Shown one piece after another: positions 18,116-26,017 of a DNA stretch of 64,000 nucleotides (the first letter of the stretch is position 1; each line of letters begins with the position of its first letter). This stretch comes from Pseudomonas lini. GTDB lineage: Bacteria; Pseudomonadota; Gammaproteobacteria; Pseudomonadales; Pseudomonadaceae. The stretch is taken from assembly GCF_001042905.1 (NCBI RefSeq), contig NZ_JYLB01000010.1, forward strand, positions 62,001 to 126,000. Reading direction: 5' to 3'. A model generated the notes under the pieces. That model saw only the letters and a program-made list of their open reading frames with translations. It searched no databases and was not told the origin of the DNA. The position numbers and the translations under genes are program-made.

Positions 18116-18425
18116 GCTGGCTCCTGTTATTTTTATCAGCCTGCGTTCGGGGCGATGACGGCGCCGAACACTCTTGGTGGATGCAGACTAAAACGACCGG
18201 GACCGAACAATCAATAATTATTCTAAATATTTTTTACATGGAATATTTTTTCCAATAAACTTTTACACAAGCGCTCCAGACACAGTGCATCGTTTCAGCA
18301 GACCCGATGACGGCCGCAAGCTCAAGATTTTATTCCGGCCTACCCTGTAGACTGCGCACAGCCAACCTATTGTCAGGGGATGACCCGCCTGTCATCTCTA
18401 TAAGCACAAGCCAGAAGGATTTCTT
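18116..18425. other. Divergent iolC/iolR regulatory region
   Basis: 310 bases without a gene, very AT-rich between 18205 and 18265. It holds the iolR promoter and a perfect IolR-type palindrome (separate entry). A second, degenerate version (AGAA-TAATTA-TTGA on the minus strand, about 18211-18224) could act on iolC. I could not place the minus-strand -35/-10 boxes with confidence. Confidence 0.6.
18233..18261 (+). promoter_or_regulatory. iolR promoter with perfect IolR-type operator in the spacer
   Basis: -35 TTTACA (18233-18238), 17-base spacer, -10 TAAACT (18256-18261). The spacer is TGGAA-TATTTT-TTCCA plus one base (18239-18254), a perfect GGAA-N6-TTCC palindrome. As I recall, this is the motif reported for the RpiR-type IolR of rhizobia. 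The arrangement is the same as at 6488-6516 and implies autorepression of iolR. Confidence 0.72.
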
Positions 18426-19346
18426 ATGTCCCGCACCGATCAGCCGGCCACGACCGAGAGCACGCCCGACAGCGATCTCGTCAGCCCTCCGATCAATGCC
18501 GAGCGTTTGTTGCAGCTGATCACCGATGAATACGAAAGCCTGCCGCGCCAGCTCAAACGCATCGCCAGCTACATGAGCCAGCAGAGCGACCGGATCATGG
18601 TCGACCGCATCAGCGACATCGCCCGCGAATGCGAAGTGCACCCGTCGGCCATCGTGCGGTTTTCCCAGCGTTTCGGCTTCAGTGGTTTCAGCGAAATGCA
18701 GGCGCTGTTCCGAGAGGCCTACACCCACAAAACCACGCCGGTGCAGAACTACCAGCAACGCATCCGCAGCATGATCGCCAACAAGTCGCAGAAGGCCAGT
18801 GGTGGCGATCTGGCGCGCGAGTGCGTCAACGCCACCCTGTCGGGTATCGAACGGTTGGGGCTGGAACTCGATGACCAGGCCTTCGACAAAGCGGTGGACC
18901 TGGTGGTGAATGCCGACAACATCTACGTGGTCGGGGTGCGCCGCTCGTTCGCGGTGGCCGATTACCTGGTCTACAACCTGCAACACACCAACAAGCGCAT
19001 CCACCTGGTGTCGGGTCTGGGCGGCAGTTACCGCGAGCAGATGCGCAGCGTGCGCGCCAATGACCTGGTGATTGCCATCAGCTTCACGCCCTACGGCAAG
19101 GAAACCCAGCACTGCCTGCGTATTGCCCAGCACAATCAGGCGAAAACCCTGATCATCACCGACAGCAACCTTTCACCTTTGGCCAAGCGCGCCAACACCG
19201 TGCTGCTGGTCAACGAAGGCAGCTCGTTTGCCTTCCGCTCGCTGAGTGCGACCTTGTGCCTGTGCCAGGCGCTGTTTATCGCCGTGGCTTATCGACTGGA
19301 ATTGAAGGTTGATGAGATTCACGAACAAGTGGGGTTTGAGGATTAG
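18426..19346 (+). CDS. iolR: RpiR-family transcriptional regulator of inositol genes
   Basis: A 306-residue regulator with an N-terminal helix-turn-helix domain (about residues 30-105; ISDIARECEVHPSAIVRFSQ) and a C-terminal SIS sugar-phosphate-binding domain (about 150-285; VGVRRSFAVADYLVYNL, SFTPYGKETQ, ITDSNLSPLA). It diverges from iolC. It probably represses the iol and transporter operons and is relieved by an intermediate such as a phosphorylated keto-sugar. AGAAGGA precedes the ATG. Confidence 0.9.
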   Translation: MSRTDQPATTESTPDSDLVSPPINAERLLQLITDEYESLPRQLKRIASYMSQQSDRIMVDRISDIARECEVHPSAIVRFSQRFGFSGFSEMQALFREAYTHKTTPVQNYQQRIRSMIANKSQKASGGDLARECVNATLSGIERLGLELDDQAFDKAVDLVVNADNIYVVGVRRSFAVADYLVYNLQHTNKRIHLVSGLGGSYREQMRSVRANDLVIAISFTPYGKETQHCLRIAQHNQAKTLIITDSNLSPLAKRANTVLLVNEGSSFAFRSLSATLCLCQALFIAVAYRLELKVDEIHEQVGFED

Positions 19347-19422
19347 CCTGATGCCGTTTGCAGGTCGCTGAACCTCAGCTAAGGTTGTCCATCCCCCAAG
19401 GACCGTCTGAAGGAGAGGCTCA

Positions 19423-20034
19423 ATGAAACTGATCGGCATGCTGGATTCGCCCTATGTGCGGCGCGTCGCCATTTCCGCCAAATGCCTGGGTATACCGCTG
19501 GAGCACGAATCGGTTTCGGTGTTCAGGAACTTCGAGCAGTTCCAGCAGATCAACCCGGTGGTGAAGGCCCCAACCCTGGTGCTGGCTGATGGCGAGGTGT
19601 TGATGGACTCGACGCTGATCATCGATTACCTGGAGGCCTTGGCCGCGCCGGGTAAAAGCCTGATACCGAACAATCTGGAGCAACGCTTGCGCTCGCTGCG
19701 ACTGATCGGTCTGGCGTTGGCGGCATGTGAAAAATCGGTGCAGCTTTACTACGAACGCAATCTGCGGCCGGCGGAGATTCAGTACGCGCCCTGGGTGGAA
19801 CGGGTCGAAGGGCAATTGGCTTCGGCATATTCGGCGCTGGAGCGGGAGCTGCAAAAACAGCCGCTGAAGATCGACGGTTCGATTGCGCAGGACGGGATTA
19901 CCCTGGCGGTGGCCTGGAGTTTTACCAACCTGGTGGTGCCGGATCAGGTAGAGGCCGCGCAGTTTCCGCGGATCAGCGCGTTTACGGCGTATGCCGAGGG
20001 GCTTGAGGTGTTTGTCGGTACGCCGATCGATTGA
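19423..20034 (+). CDS. Glutathione S-transferase family protein
   Basis: A 203-residue GST of the YibF-like group. The N-terminal thioredoxin fold reads MKLIGMLDSPYVRRVAISAK, where the SPYVRR stretch holds the probable catalytic Ser. The glutathione gamma-Glu contact is VLMDSTLIIDYLE (Asp-Ser). The C-terminal helical domain follows from about residue 85. GGAGAGG precedes the ATG. It lies 76 bases after iolR but has no obvious role in inositol use; the substrate is unknown. Confidence 0.85.
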   Translation: MKLIGMLDSPYVRRVAISAKCLGIPLEHESVSVFRNFEQFQQINPVVKAPTLVLADGEVLMDSTLIIDYLEALAAPGKSLIPNNLEQRLRSLRLIGLALAACEKSVQLYYERNLRPAEIQYAPWVERVEGQLASAYSALERELQKQPLKIDGSIAQDGITLAVAWSFTNLVVPDQVEAAQFPRISAFTAYAEGLEVFVGTPID

Positions 20035-20059
20035 GAATTGCTGCGCCAGGACCGAAGTC

Positions 20060-20153
20060 TTCGCGGGCAAGCCTCGCTCCCACAGTTGATCTGAGGTGTT
20101 CTCGGATTGTGTGTTCACCACAAAACCCTGTGGGAGCGGGCTTGCCCGCGATG
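20060..20153. repeat. REP pair, GTGGGAGCGGGCTTGCCCGCGA family
   Basis: Inverted REP copies between the convergent GST and hcnC genes; the left arm has the variant GCCTCGCTCCCACA. It occupies the expected bidirectional termination zone. Confidence 0.88.
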
Positions 20154-20159
20154 GCGTCC

Positions 20160-21419
20160 TCAGGCCATTTCCATTCCCTTCGATCCAACCTCCGCCTTCC
20201 CTGCAAACCGATCCGCCAGAAACGGTGTGATGTCCAGCGGCAACGGCTCGTTGTTCACCAGTTTATCCAGCAACACCCCAGTGATTGCCGATGTCAGGAT
20301 GCCGGTGCGGAAATGTCCGCAGGCATTCAGGTAACCCTCCACCCCTTTCATCGGCCCGAGAATCGGCAGTTCGTCCGGTGAGCCTGGACGCAACCCGGCC
20401 CAGCAGCGTTTCAGGTTGATGTCCGCCAGCGCCGGAATGCAACGCAGCGCGCCTTGCACCAGGCCGCTGATTTCCGGGTAGGTGGTGGTCACGTCGAAAC
20501 CCTTGTCTTCGGTGGTGCTGCCAATCAGGATTTCGCCGTTGTCTTTCTGCGCCACGTAGCAGTCGCTGGTGGTCAGGCAACCGCGCAGGATCTTCGGCAT
20601 GCGCTCGGTCAGCAGGATCTGGCCCTTCACCGGGTTCACCGGAATGCGAATGCCGGTGGCCTGCTCGCTGAGGTCGGCGGCCCAGGCACCGGCAGCGTTG
20701 ATCAACGTATCGCAACGGAACACGCCAGCCCGGTCGGTCTGCACGCCGCTGACCCGCGAGCCGTAGTGCAACACGCCGGTGACGTTGGTGTTGAAATACA
20801 GATCCACACCGTTCTGCCGCGCACCTTCGGTGTAGGCATCGGCCAGGCGGAACGGGCTGACCTGATGGTCGCAGAGGAACTCCAGCGCGCCCCTCGCCTC
20901 ATGGCTGACACTCGGTTCGGCTTCGCGCAGTGCCGCTTGATCGAGCCAACGCACCTGATCCGCCAGGTGCGGAATGCAAGCGACGATATGCTCGGCGTAG
21001 AGCCGGTCTTCATCGTCATAAATCACGAATTTCAATCCGGTCTTCTCGAACTTGAAATCCATCCCGTGATTCTCCTGCAACTCCCGATGCAAGTCCGGGT
21101 ACATCGCGTTGGACTGCAAGGCGAAGTCGAAGAACGACTGCGGCAGGATGTGCGGCGTGCTGGAATCCACCGCCACGGCCGCGCCCTGGGCTTCGCGCTT
21201 GCGGTTGGCCGACATCATGCGAAAGAAAATCACCCCGCAACCCAGCCCCACCGACTCGCCGATCGCCCACAGGCCGCCGGCCGAAGCCCGGGTCGCGTTG
21301 CCCGGACGCTTGGCGTCGATCAGCGCGACTTTCAGGTGTTTGCGCTTGGACAATTGATAGGCGCAGGACGCCCCGATCACACCGCCGCCGGCGATGACCA
21401 CGTCATAGAACTTACTCAT
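20160..21419 (-). CDS. hcnC: Hydrogen cyanide synthase subunit HcnC
   Basis: A 419-residue FAD-dependent amino-acid-oxidase-type subunit. The dinucleotide motif is VVIAGGGVIGASCAYQL, followed by RASAGGLWAIGESVGLGCGV and, near the end, CWAGLRPGSPDELPILGP and CGHFRTGILTSAITG, which I recognise from HcnC. With HcnA and HcnB it oxidises glycine to HCN and CO2 at the inner membrane. The start ATG at 21417-21419 overlaps the hcnB stop by eight bases, so translation is coupled. The length matches HcnC (417-420 residues). Confidence 0.88.
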   Translation of the reverse strand: MSKFYDVVIAGGGVIGASCAYQLSKRKHLKVALIDAKRPGNATRASAGGLWAIGESVGLGCGVIFFRMMSANRKREAQGAAVAVDSSTPHILPQSFFDFALQSNAMYPDLHRELQENHGMDFKFEKTGLKFVIYDDEDRLYAEHIVACIPHLADQVRWLDQAALREAEPSVSHEARGALEFLCDHQVSPFRLADAYTEGARQNGVDLYFNTNVTGVLHYGSRVSGVQTDRAGVFRCDTLINAAGAWAADLSEQATGIRIPVNPVKGQILLTERMPKILRGCLTTSDCYVAQKDNGEILIGSTTEDKGFDVTTTYPEISGLVQGALRCIPALADINLKRCWAGLRPGSPDELPILGPMKGVEGYLNACGHFRTGILTSAITGVLLDKLVNNEPLPLDITPFLADRFAGKAEVGSKGMEMA

Positions 21420-22821
21420 GGCTTGCGGCCTCCGTGCCGACAGACTGGAACGCGGAAAAAGGAATCGGGTCGACGGGGAAACGCGGTCGCAACCAACCCA
21501 CATCCTGCCGGCCAGTGGCTTCGCGCAAACGGTCGGTGCAATAACACACGCACATGCGCCCCTGGCAATCGCCCATGCTCACACGGGTGCGCATCTTCAG
21601 GCTGGCCAGGTCTTGCACGCCCTGCTCCAGCGCCCGATCGATGTCGGCGCGAGTCGCGTGTTCACAGCGGCAGATCACCGTGTCGGCGGCCGGCAATGCG
21701 GTCTGCCCGGCGCCGCGTTCGGTGTAGCGGTCGACGGCGGCACGAAAGCGCACGATGGACTTGAGTTTCGACAGGTAACGGTCGCGCCGGACAAGCGCCA
21801 GTTCCGAGTCCAGCACATCGCGTTGCAGCAGGATCGACACTGCCGCGATCCGTCCCGCGAGCATGGCCGCCTCGCCCCCCCGAATCCCGCCCATGTCACC
21901 GGCCAGGTGCACATGGGGTTCGCTGCTTTGCTGCCAGACATTGGCGCTGGCCCGCAAATAGCCGTCGTCGCTAAAACCGTGATCCAGGCCCATTTGCTGG
22001 CTGAGTTGGGTGCGTGGAATGAAGCCGTAACCGACCGCCAGGGTCTGCGCGGCAACCTGCTCGGCGCGACTCAGGTCCGGCTCCCAAGTGCTGGAGTACG
22101 GCGCGACGGTCACCGAACTCAACTCGCCCTCGCCCTGTACCTCGACCACGCCCCAGCCATAGTGCATGGGGATGCCGTGCAGTTTCAGGTACGCGAGCAT
22201 GCTCAAACCATCGAGAAACAGCTGCGGTTTGTTCAACAGTGCGAGACTTTCCCGAGCGATCTTGCCGAACGCACACGCTTCGTAAACCCCGGCGACGCTC
22301 ACCCCGGACGTGTGCAGCTGGCAGGCCACCAGCGGCAACAACGGACCGGTGCCCGCGATCAGCACCGGCCCCTGCGGTTTAACGACGCCGCTCTTGATTT
22401 GCAGTTGCAGACCACCCAACAGAATCACGCCGGGCAAGGTCCAGCCGGGAAATGGCACGCTGCGTTCATGGCACCCGGCAGCCAGCAGCAACTGCGAATA
22501 CTCGATCTCCTGCAAGCGTTCATCGGCGTCCAGCGCCACCAGTGCGCGAGTGCCTTCGGCCCCCACCACGCGATGGTTCAGGCGCACGTCGATCAAGCCC
22601 GACTGCTCCCGGAAATCTCCATGCAGCTTGGCCAGCGCTTCCGAATAACGCGGCCCCAAATAATCCAGCTGGACGCCATCGCGCAACGGACCGCGATAGA
22701 CCACGCCGCCGAGCCGTGAGGCTTCTTCAAGCAAGGTACACCGCACCCCGTGCCGGGCCAGTTCAATGGCCGCCGCCATACCCGCCGGCCCGCCGCCGAC
22801 GATCACCGGACGCAGGCTCAT
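21412..22821 (-). CDS. hcnB: Hydrogen cyanide synthase subunit HcnB
   Basis: A 469-residue FAD/NAD(P)-binding subunit. It starts MSLRPVIVGGGPAGMAAAIE (FAD motif), has a second nucleotide motif near VLIAGTGPLLPLVACQL, and ends with a BFD-like Cys cluster ICRCEH...GDCQGRMCVCYC that would bind an iron-sulfur cluster. The N-terminus and length agree with HcnB of P. protegens as I remember it. The start overlaps the hcnA stop by four bases (ATGA, 22818-22821). D-hydroxyproline or opine dehydrogenase subunits are the nearest alternative families. Confidence 0.87.
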   Translation of the reverse strand: MSLRPVIVGGGPAGMAAAIELARHGVRCTLLEEASRLGGVVYRGPLRDGVQLDYLGPRYSEALAKLHGDFREQSGLIDVRLNHRVVGAEGTRALVALDADERLQEIEYSQLLLAAGCHERSVPFPGWTLPGVILLGGLQLQIKSGVVKPQGPVLIAGTGPLLPLVACQLHTSGVSVAGVYEACAFGKIARESLALLNKPQLFLDGLSMLAYLKLHGIPMHYGWGVVEVQGEGELSSVTVAPYSSTWEPDLSRAEQVAAQTLAVGYGFIPRTQLSQQMGLDHGFSDDGYLRASANVWQQSSEPHVHLAGDMGGIRGGEAAMLAGRIAAVSILLQRDVLDSELALVRRDRYLSKLKSIVRFRAAVDRYTERGAGQTALPAADTVICRCEHATRADIDRALEQGVQDLASLKMRTRVSMGDCQGRMCVCYCTDRLREATGRQDVGWLRPRFPVDPIPFSAFQSVGTEAASHE

Positions 22822-23132
22822 AACACCTCCTGCCCGGTGATGCGGTTGACTCGGGTTTCGACATCCATGCCCTCACGCACGATCGTCTGGCAGGCACGAC
22901 GTTTGTGTCGGCCATTGATTTTCACCAGGCAGCATTGGCACACACCCATGCCGCAATAGGCACCGCTGACATGATCGTGATCGTTACGGGCCACTTGGCG
23001 AATGCCCAGTGATTGAATGACCGTCAGGACGGTTTCGCCAATGGCGGCACTGACGGTTTGGCCATTGATGCGCACAGTCATGTCCGCCTGCACCAGCGGC
23101 TGGATATCGAAGGTTCTGTCTTGGCGTTGCAT
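22818..23132 (-). CDS. hcnA: Hydrogen cyanide synthase subunit HcnA (2Fe-2S)
   Basis: A 104-residue ferredoxin-like subunit, the same length as P. aeruginosa HcnA. The [2Fe-2S] ligands are in AYCGMGVCQCCLV and RACQTIVREGM (CxxxxCxxC...C). It passes electrons from the flavin subunits. The start is the ATG at 23130-23132 (MQRQDRTFD), 11 bases after AAGGA; this AAGGA lies within overlapping A(N)GGA motifs that are expected targets of RsmA/RsmE. It is first of three overlapping genes hcnA-hcnB-hcnC. Confidence 0.87.
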   Translation of the reverse strand: MQRQDRTFDIQPLVQADMTVRINGQTVSAAIGETVLTVIQSLGIRQVARNDHDHVSGAYCGMGVCQCCLVKINGRHKRRACQTIVREGMDVETRVNRITGQEVL

Positions 23133-23139
23133 TGCGACG

Positions 23140-23179
23140 TCCATCCTTGAAAAGTTCAGGTAAGGGTTGCCAGCTCCAT
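23140..23179 (-). promoter_or_regulatory. Rsm/CsrA-type A(N)GGA motifs in the hcnA leader
   Basis: On the minus strand: ATGGA (23175-23179), AAGGA (23144-23148) and ATGGA (23140-23144). The last two overlap each other and the hcnA ribosome-binding site. Gac/Rsm control of hcnA translation is established in fluorescent pseudomonads; the motifs here fit that. Confidence 0.6.
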
Positions 23180-23301
23180 GCTGCACTTACACTTGCGGTG
23201 GCCCGATGAGATACAAAAACGAGGGGGCCTGCTCGGGTACTAATCGATGTCGCGGCAAGGGCCTGGATTGTTCACGGTAAGGCATACCCCCGAACGAAAT
23301 A

Positions 23302-23315
23302 TTGATCCAGGCCAG
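23302..23315 (-). promoter_or_regulatory. ANR-type box upstream of hcnA
   Basis: CTGGC-N4-ATCAA on the minus strand. The hcnA ANR box known from P. aeruginosa and P. protegens is TTGGC-N4-ATCAA as I recall, so only the first base differs. It lies 170 bases before the hcnA ATG, leaving room for a promoter and a leader of about 130 bases. It implies activation at low oxygen. Confidence 0.65.
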
Positions 23316-23342
23316 TAAAAGCTGCCGCGCTCGCACCAATCT

Positions 23343-23882
23343 TCAGCTGGAAAAAACGTAGTGCCCTTTGACCTTCTTCGAGCCCAGGAAGCCCAGGTCC
23401 GGGAACAACAGCGTTTTGAGGTAAGCGACGAAAAACACCATGCCCAAGGTGATTGCGGCACCAATGAGCGTCAGCAACGGATCTTCCTCAAACCCCTGGA
23501 ACATGCGCGGAAACTGGCTCAGGGACAGGATCACGTAAATGGTGTAGGCCTGCGCAACGTTCCTGTAAAAGCCCCAAACGAACAGCAGCGGCACCCCTGC
23601 GGCAAACAGGGTGAAAAATACGGCGGCACCTGGCCCGATCATCGAGCCGAGGAAGAACCCGAAGACTGCACCGAGCAACGCTTGAGCAATCGTCAGAAAA
23701 AGTAAGGTCTTGATCTTGCCGGAGTGCCGCTGACACAGCGCAGGGTCCGCATAGGCACCGATCCAGTACGCCAGCACCCGATCCTTGACCTCGCCGCCGG
23801 ACAGCGTCTTGAAAATTTCGGTCTTCGAACGCCCGCTTTCGAGCATCGCCACCAGTTGCCGTTTGCTTTCCTTTTTGTCCAC
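23343..23882 (-). CDS. Hypothetical membrane protein
   Basis: A 179-residue protein of unknown function. The first 60 residues are polar (KKESKRQLVAMLESGRSKTE, then ...RVLAYWIGAYADP), followed by four hydrophobic segments at about residues 64-85, 88-110, 112-130 and 145-170. I chose the GTG at 23880-23882 because GGAGA lies six bases upstream; the frame stays open to 23975 without another ribosome-binding site. It reads towards hcnA but the gap holds the hcn promoter, so it is probably a separate unit. Confidence 0.7.
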   Translation of the reverse strand: MDKKESKRQLVAMLESGRSKTEIFKTLSGGEVKDRVLAYWIGAYADPALCQRHSGKIKTLLFLTIAQALLGAVFGFFLGSMIGPGAAVFFTLFAAGVPLLFVWGFYRNVAQAYTIYVILSLSQFPRMFQGFEEDPLLTLIGAAITLGMVFFVAYLKTLLFPDLGFLGSKKVKGHYVFSS

Positions 23883-23965
23883 GGTATTTCTCCTGCCAGG
23901 CAACACAACATTAAAAGTGGGAGCAGATGTGCTCCCGCTGGGGCGATTCTCGCTGCTTGGGCATC

Positions 23966-24005
23966 CGAAAAGCAAAACGCCGCTTCTATCTGAGATAGAA
24001 GCGGC
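23966..24005 (-). terminator. Rho-independent terminator
   Basis: Perfect 12-bp stem GCCGCTTCTATC/GATAGAAGCGGC with a 3-base loop, followed on the minus strand by GTTTTGCTTTTC. It ends the transcript of the membrane protein gene at 24115-25062 and the 23-codon gene after it. Confidence 0.85.
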
Positions 24006-24027
24006 GCAGGCAAGTGCCTCGAAGAGG

Positions 24028-24099
24028 TCACGTCAGCAAGGCAATCAGAATGATGATCGGGATCGGTACGCCGAGAAAGAACAGCAATATTGAGCGCAT
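24028..24099 (-). CDS. 23-residue hydrophobic membrane peptide
   Basis: MRSILLFFLGVPIPIIILIA plus LLT, a single hydrophobic helix broken by VPIP. A strong AGGAGA site lies just before the ATG (24097-24099), the gene follows the 24115-25062 membrane protein by 15 bases, and the terminator comes right after its TGA. These three signs support real translation. The function is unknown; it may associate with the larger neighbour in the membrane. Confidence 0.6.
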   Translation of the reverse strand: MRSILLFFLGVPIPIIILIALLT

Positions 24100-24114
24100 G
24101 ATGGTTCTCCTGGA

Positions 24115-25062
24115 TTAACGAACAGGTGGCAGCGTCGTGGTTGTGGTGGTCACGTAGGCATCGGTTTCCAGGTACTCCACGGCATCCCGACGACGACCAC
24201 CGAAGATCGCGGCGAGGCTGGCAAAAAATGCCCCAGCCAGCAGCGCGACAAACATCCACAACGCGGTCAAGGCTGCGACTTTGGCTGCGGTGTCGGCCGC
24301 TTGCTGCGCGGTCAGTTTGGCGTCGGCGGCGGCTTTTTGGGTGCGGGCATAGACTTCATCGACACGACGCTCGGCATCCGCTTGAGTGAGGTTGGTCCGC
24401 TGGGCGACCAGTTGAGCCAGGTAGGTCCGATCTTCGGGCGCCAACTGACCGTCGTTACGCAAACTGCGCGCGAAGATCCGGGTGACGGTGCCATTGACGG
24501 CGTCCTCGCTGACGGCGACTGGCCGATCATCGCGAAACAGGCTGTCGATGAAGTAACCGTACGGATCACTGTCGGTATTGCCGACCGCACTGCCGGCAGC
24601 CTGGGTCATGGCGCTGGCGGCACCGCCGGCGACCGTGGCCCCGGCCTGCACGCCGCCGCTGACAATGTTGCTGACCGAGCCGACCACCAGGGTCGCGGTC
24701 ACCAGCGTCGCGATACACCAGGCCAGGAAGCCATGGGCCGTGTCACGGAAGTAGACCTCATCGCCGTGCATGTAGGCCCACCTCACCCGCAGGCGACCGG
24801 CGATGTAGCCGCCGAGCCCGGACGCCACGATCTGGGTAAAGGCCAGCCAGACAATCGTCGAGATACCCAGGCTTTTGGCGCTGACGCCTTCATGGGCCCA
24901 CGGCGAAACCGCCGAGAAACCCAGGCCAAACCCAAGCAGTACGAGGATCAGCGACAACGCCGCAGCCGCCGCGGCCCCGGCGAAGATAGCGGCCCAGGAC
25001 ACGCCCGAGAGCGTGCTGAACTCATCTGCGACAGGATAAAAACCATCAGAGGATCTGTTCAT
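24115..25062 (-). CDS. Hypothetical membrane protein with central helical domain
   Basis: A 315-residue protein of no function that I recognise. Hydrophobic segments lie at about residues 22-48, 65-85, 110-135 and 265-290. Between them is an Ala-rich helical stretch (about 190-265) with DRTYLAQLVAQRTNLTQADA and RRVDEVYARTQKAA, and the C-terminal tail ends in a run of threonines, TTTTTTLPPVR. AG-rich sequence GGAG precedes the ATG. It diverges from the two-component genes at 25334, which may regulate it. Confidence 0.7.
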   Translation of the reverse strand: MNRSSDGFYPVADEFSTLSGVSWAAIFAGAAAAAALSLILVLLGFGLGFSAVSPWAHEGVSAKSLGISTIVWLAFTQIVASGLGGYIAGRLRVRWAYMHGDEVYFRDTAHGFLAWCIATLVTATLVVGSVSNIVSGGVQAGATVAGGAASAMTQAAGSAVGNTDSDPYGYFIDSLFRDDRPVAVSEDAVNGTVTRIFARSLRNDGQLAPEDRTYLAQLVAQRTNLTQADAERRVDEVYARTQKAAADAKLTAQQAADTAAKVAALTALWMFVALLAGAFFASLAAIFGGRRRDAVEYLETDAYVTTTTTTLPPVR

Positions 25063-25333
25063 TGTTGTAGTGCTCCAGGCAGGTGTTACAACTCGTCAAA
25101 CGAGCAATTGCAGTCAACGTGCCAGTCGCGGCACTTGGATAAATCGTTCTATTTCAATGCGTTGAAAACAATGAACTTCTCAGGGTCATGCAGTTTGCAA
25201 GGAGTCAGTAATATCGGCGGGTTTTATGCATTGATCAAAACGATGCCTGCATGAAATTTTATTTAGAAAACCATCGATCATTTCTTGGCAAAATGCCGTG
25301 CAACGTCTTGAACACCTAACCAGGCAAGCCCTT

Positions 25334-26017
25334 ATGACCCGCATCTTGACCATCGAAGACGACGCTGTGACCGCCCGGGAAATCGTCGCCGAACTGAGTA
25401 GCCACGGCCTCGACGTGGATTGGGTCGACAATGGCCGTGAAGGTCTTGCGCGCGCGGTCAGCGGCGACTACGACCTGATCACCCTCGACCGCATGCTGCC
25501 GGAGCTCGATGGTCTGGCGATTGTCACCACCCTGCGCACCATGGGCGTGGCCACGCCGATCCTGATGATCAGCGCCCTCTCCGATGTCGATGAACGGGTT
25601 CGCGGCTTGCGCGCCGGCGGCGACGATTACCTGACCAAACCGTTCGCCACCGATGAAATGGCCGCCCGGGTCGAAGTCTTGCTGCGCCGGCAAAACACCG
25701 TGACCGCCCAGGCCACCACATTGCGCGTGGCCGATCTGGAGCTGAACCTGATCAGCCACGAGGCCAGCCGCGACAGCCAGTTGCTGACGCTGTTGCCCAC
25801 CGAATACAAGCTGCTGGAATTTCTGATGCGCAACACCGGGCAGATTCTGTCGCGGATGATGATTTTCGAAGAGGTCTGGGGTTATCACTTCGATCCCGGC
25901 ACCAACCTGATCGACGTGCACATCGGCCGTCTGCGCAAAAAGATCGACCCGCCAGGCAAAGTCCCACTGATTCGGACGGTGCGAGGCTCGGGTTATGTCA
26001 TTGCTGAACCCCTCTAA
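25334..26017 (+). CDS. OmpR-family response regulator
   Basis: A 227-residue response regulator: receiver domain with the acidic pair D9-D10, phospho-acceptor D52 (LITLDRMLPELDG) and the switch Lys in YLTKPFA, then a winged-helix DNA-binding domain (LLPTEYKLLEFLMRN...VDVHIGRLRKKID). I chose the ATG at 25334 because MTRILTIEDDAVTA is the natural N-terminus. Its end overlaps the histidine kinase gene by 23 bases, so the pair is translationally coupled. Confidence 0.93.
   Translation: MTRILTIEDDAVTAREIVAELSSHGLDVDWVDNGREGLARAVSGDYDLITLDRMLPELDGLAIVTTLRTMGVATPILMISALSDVDERVRGLRAGGDDYLTKPFATDEMAARVEVLLRRQNTVTAQATTLRVADLELNLISHEASRDSQLLTLLPTEYKLLEFLMRNTGQILSRMMIFEEVWGYHFDPGTNLIDVHIGRLRKKIDPPGKVPLIRTVRGSGYVIAEPL

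Noticed and set aside
16175..18217. 680-codon plus-strand frame opposite iolC
   Set aside because: Mirror of a strong iolC coding sequence; its translation has the His/Gln/Arg-rich look of antisense frames.
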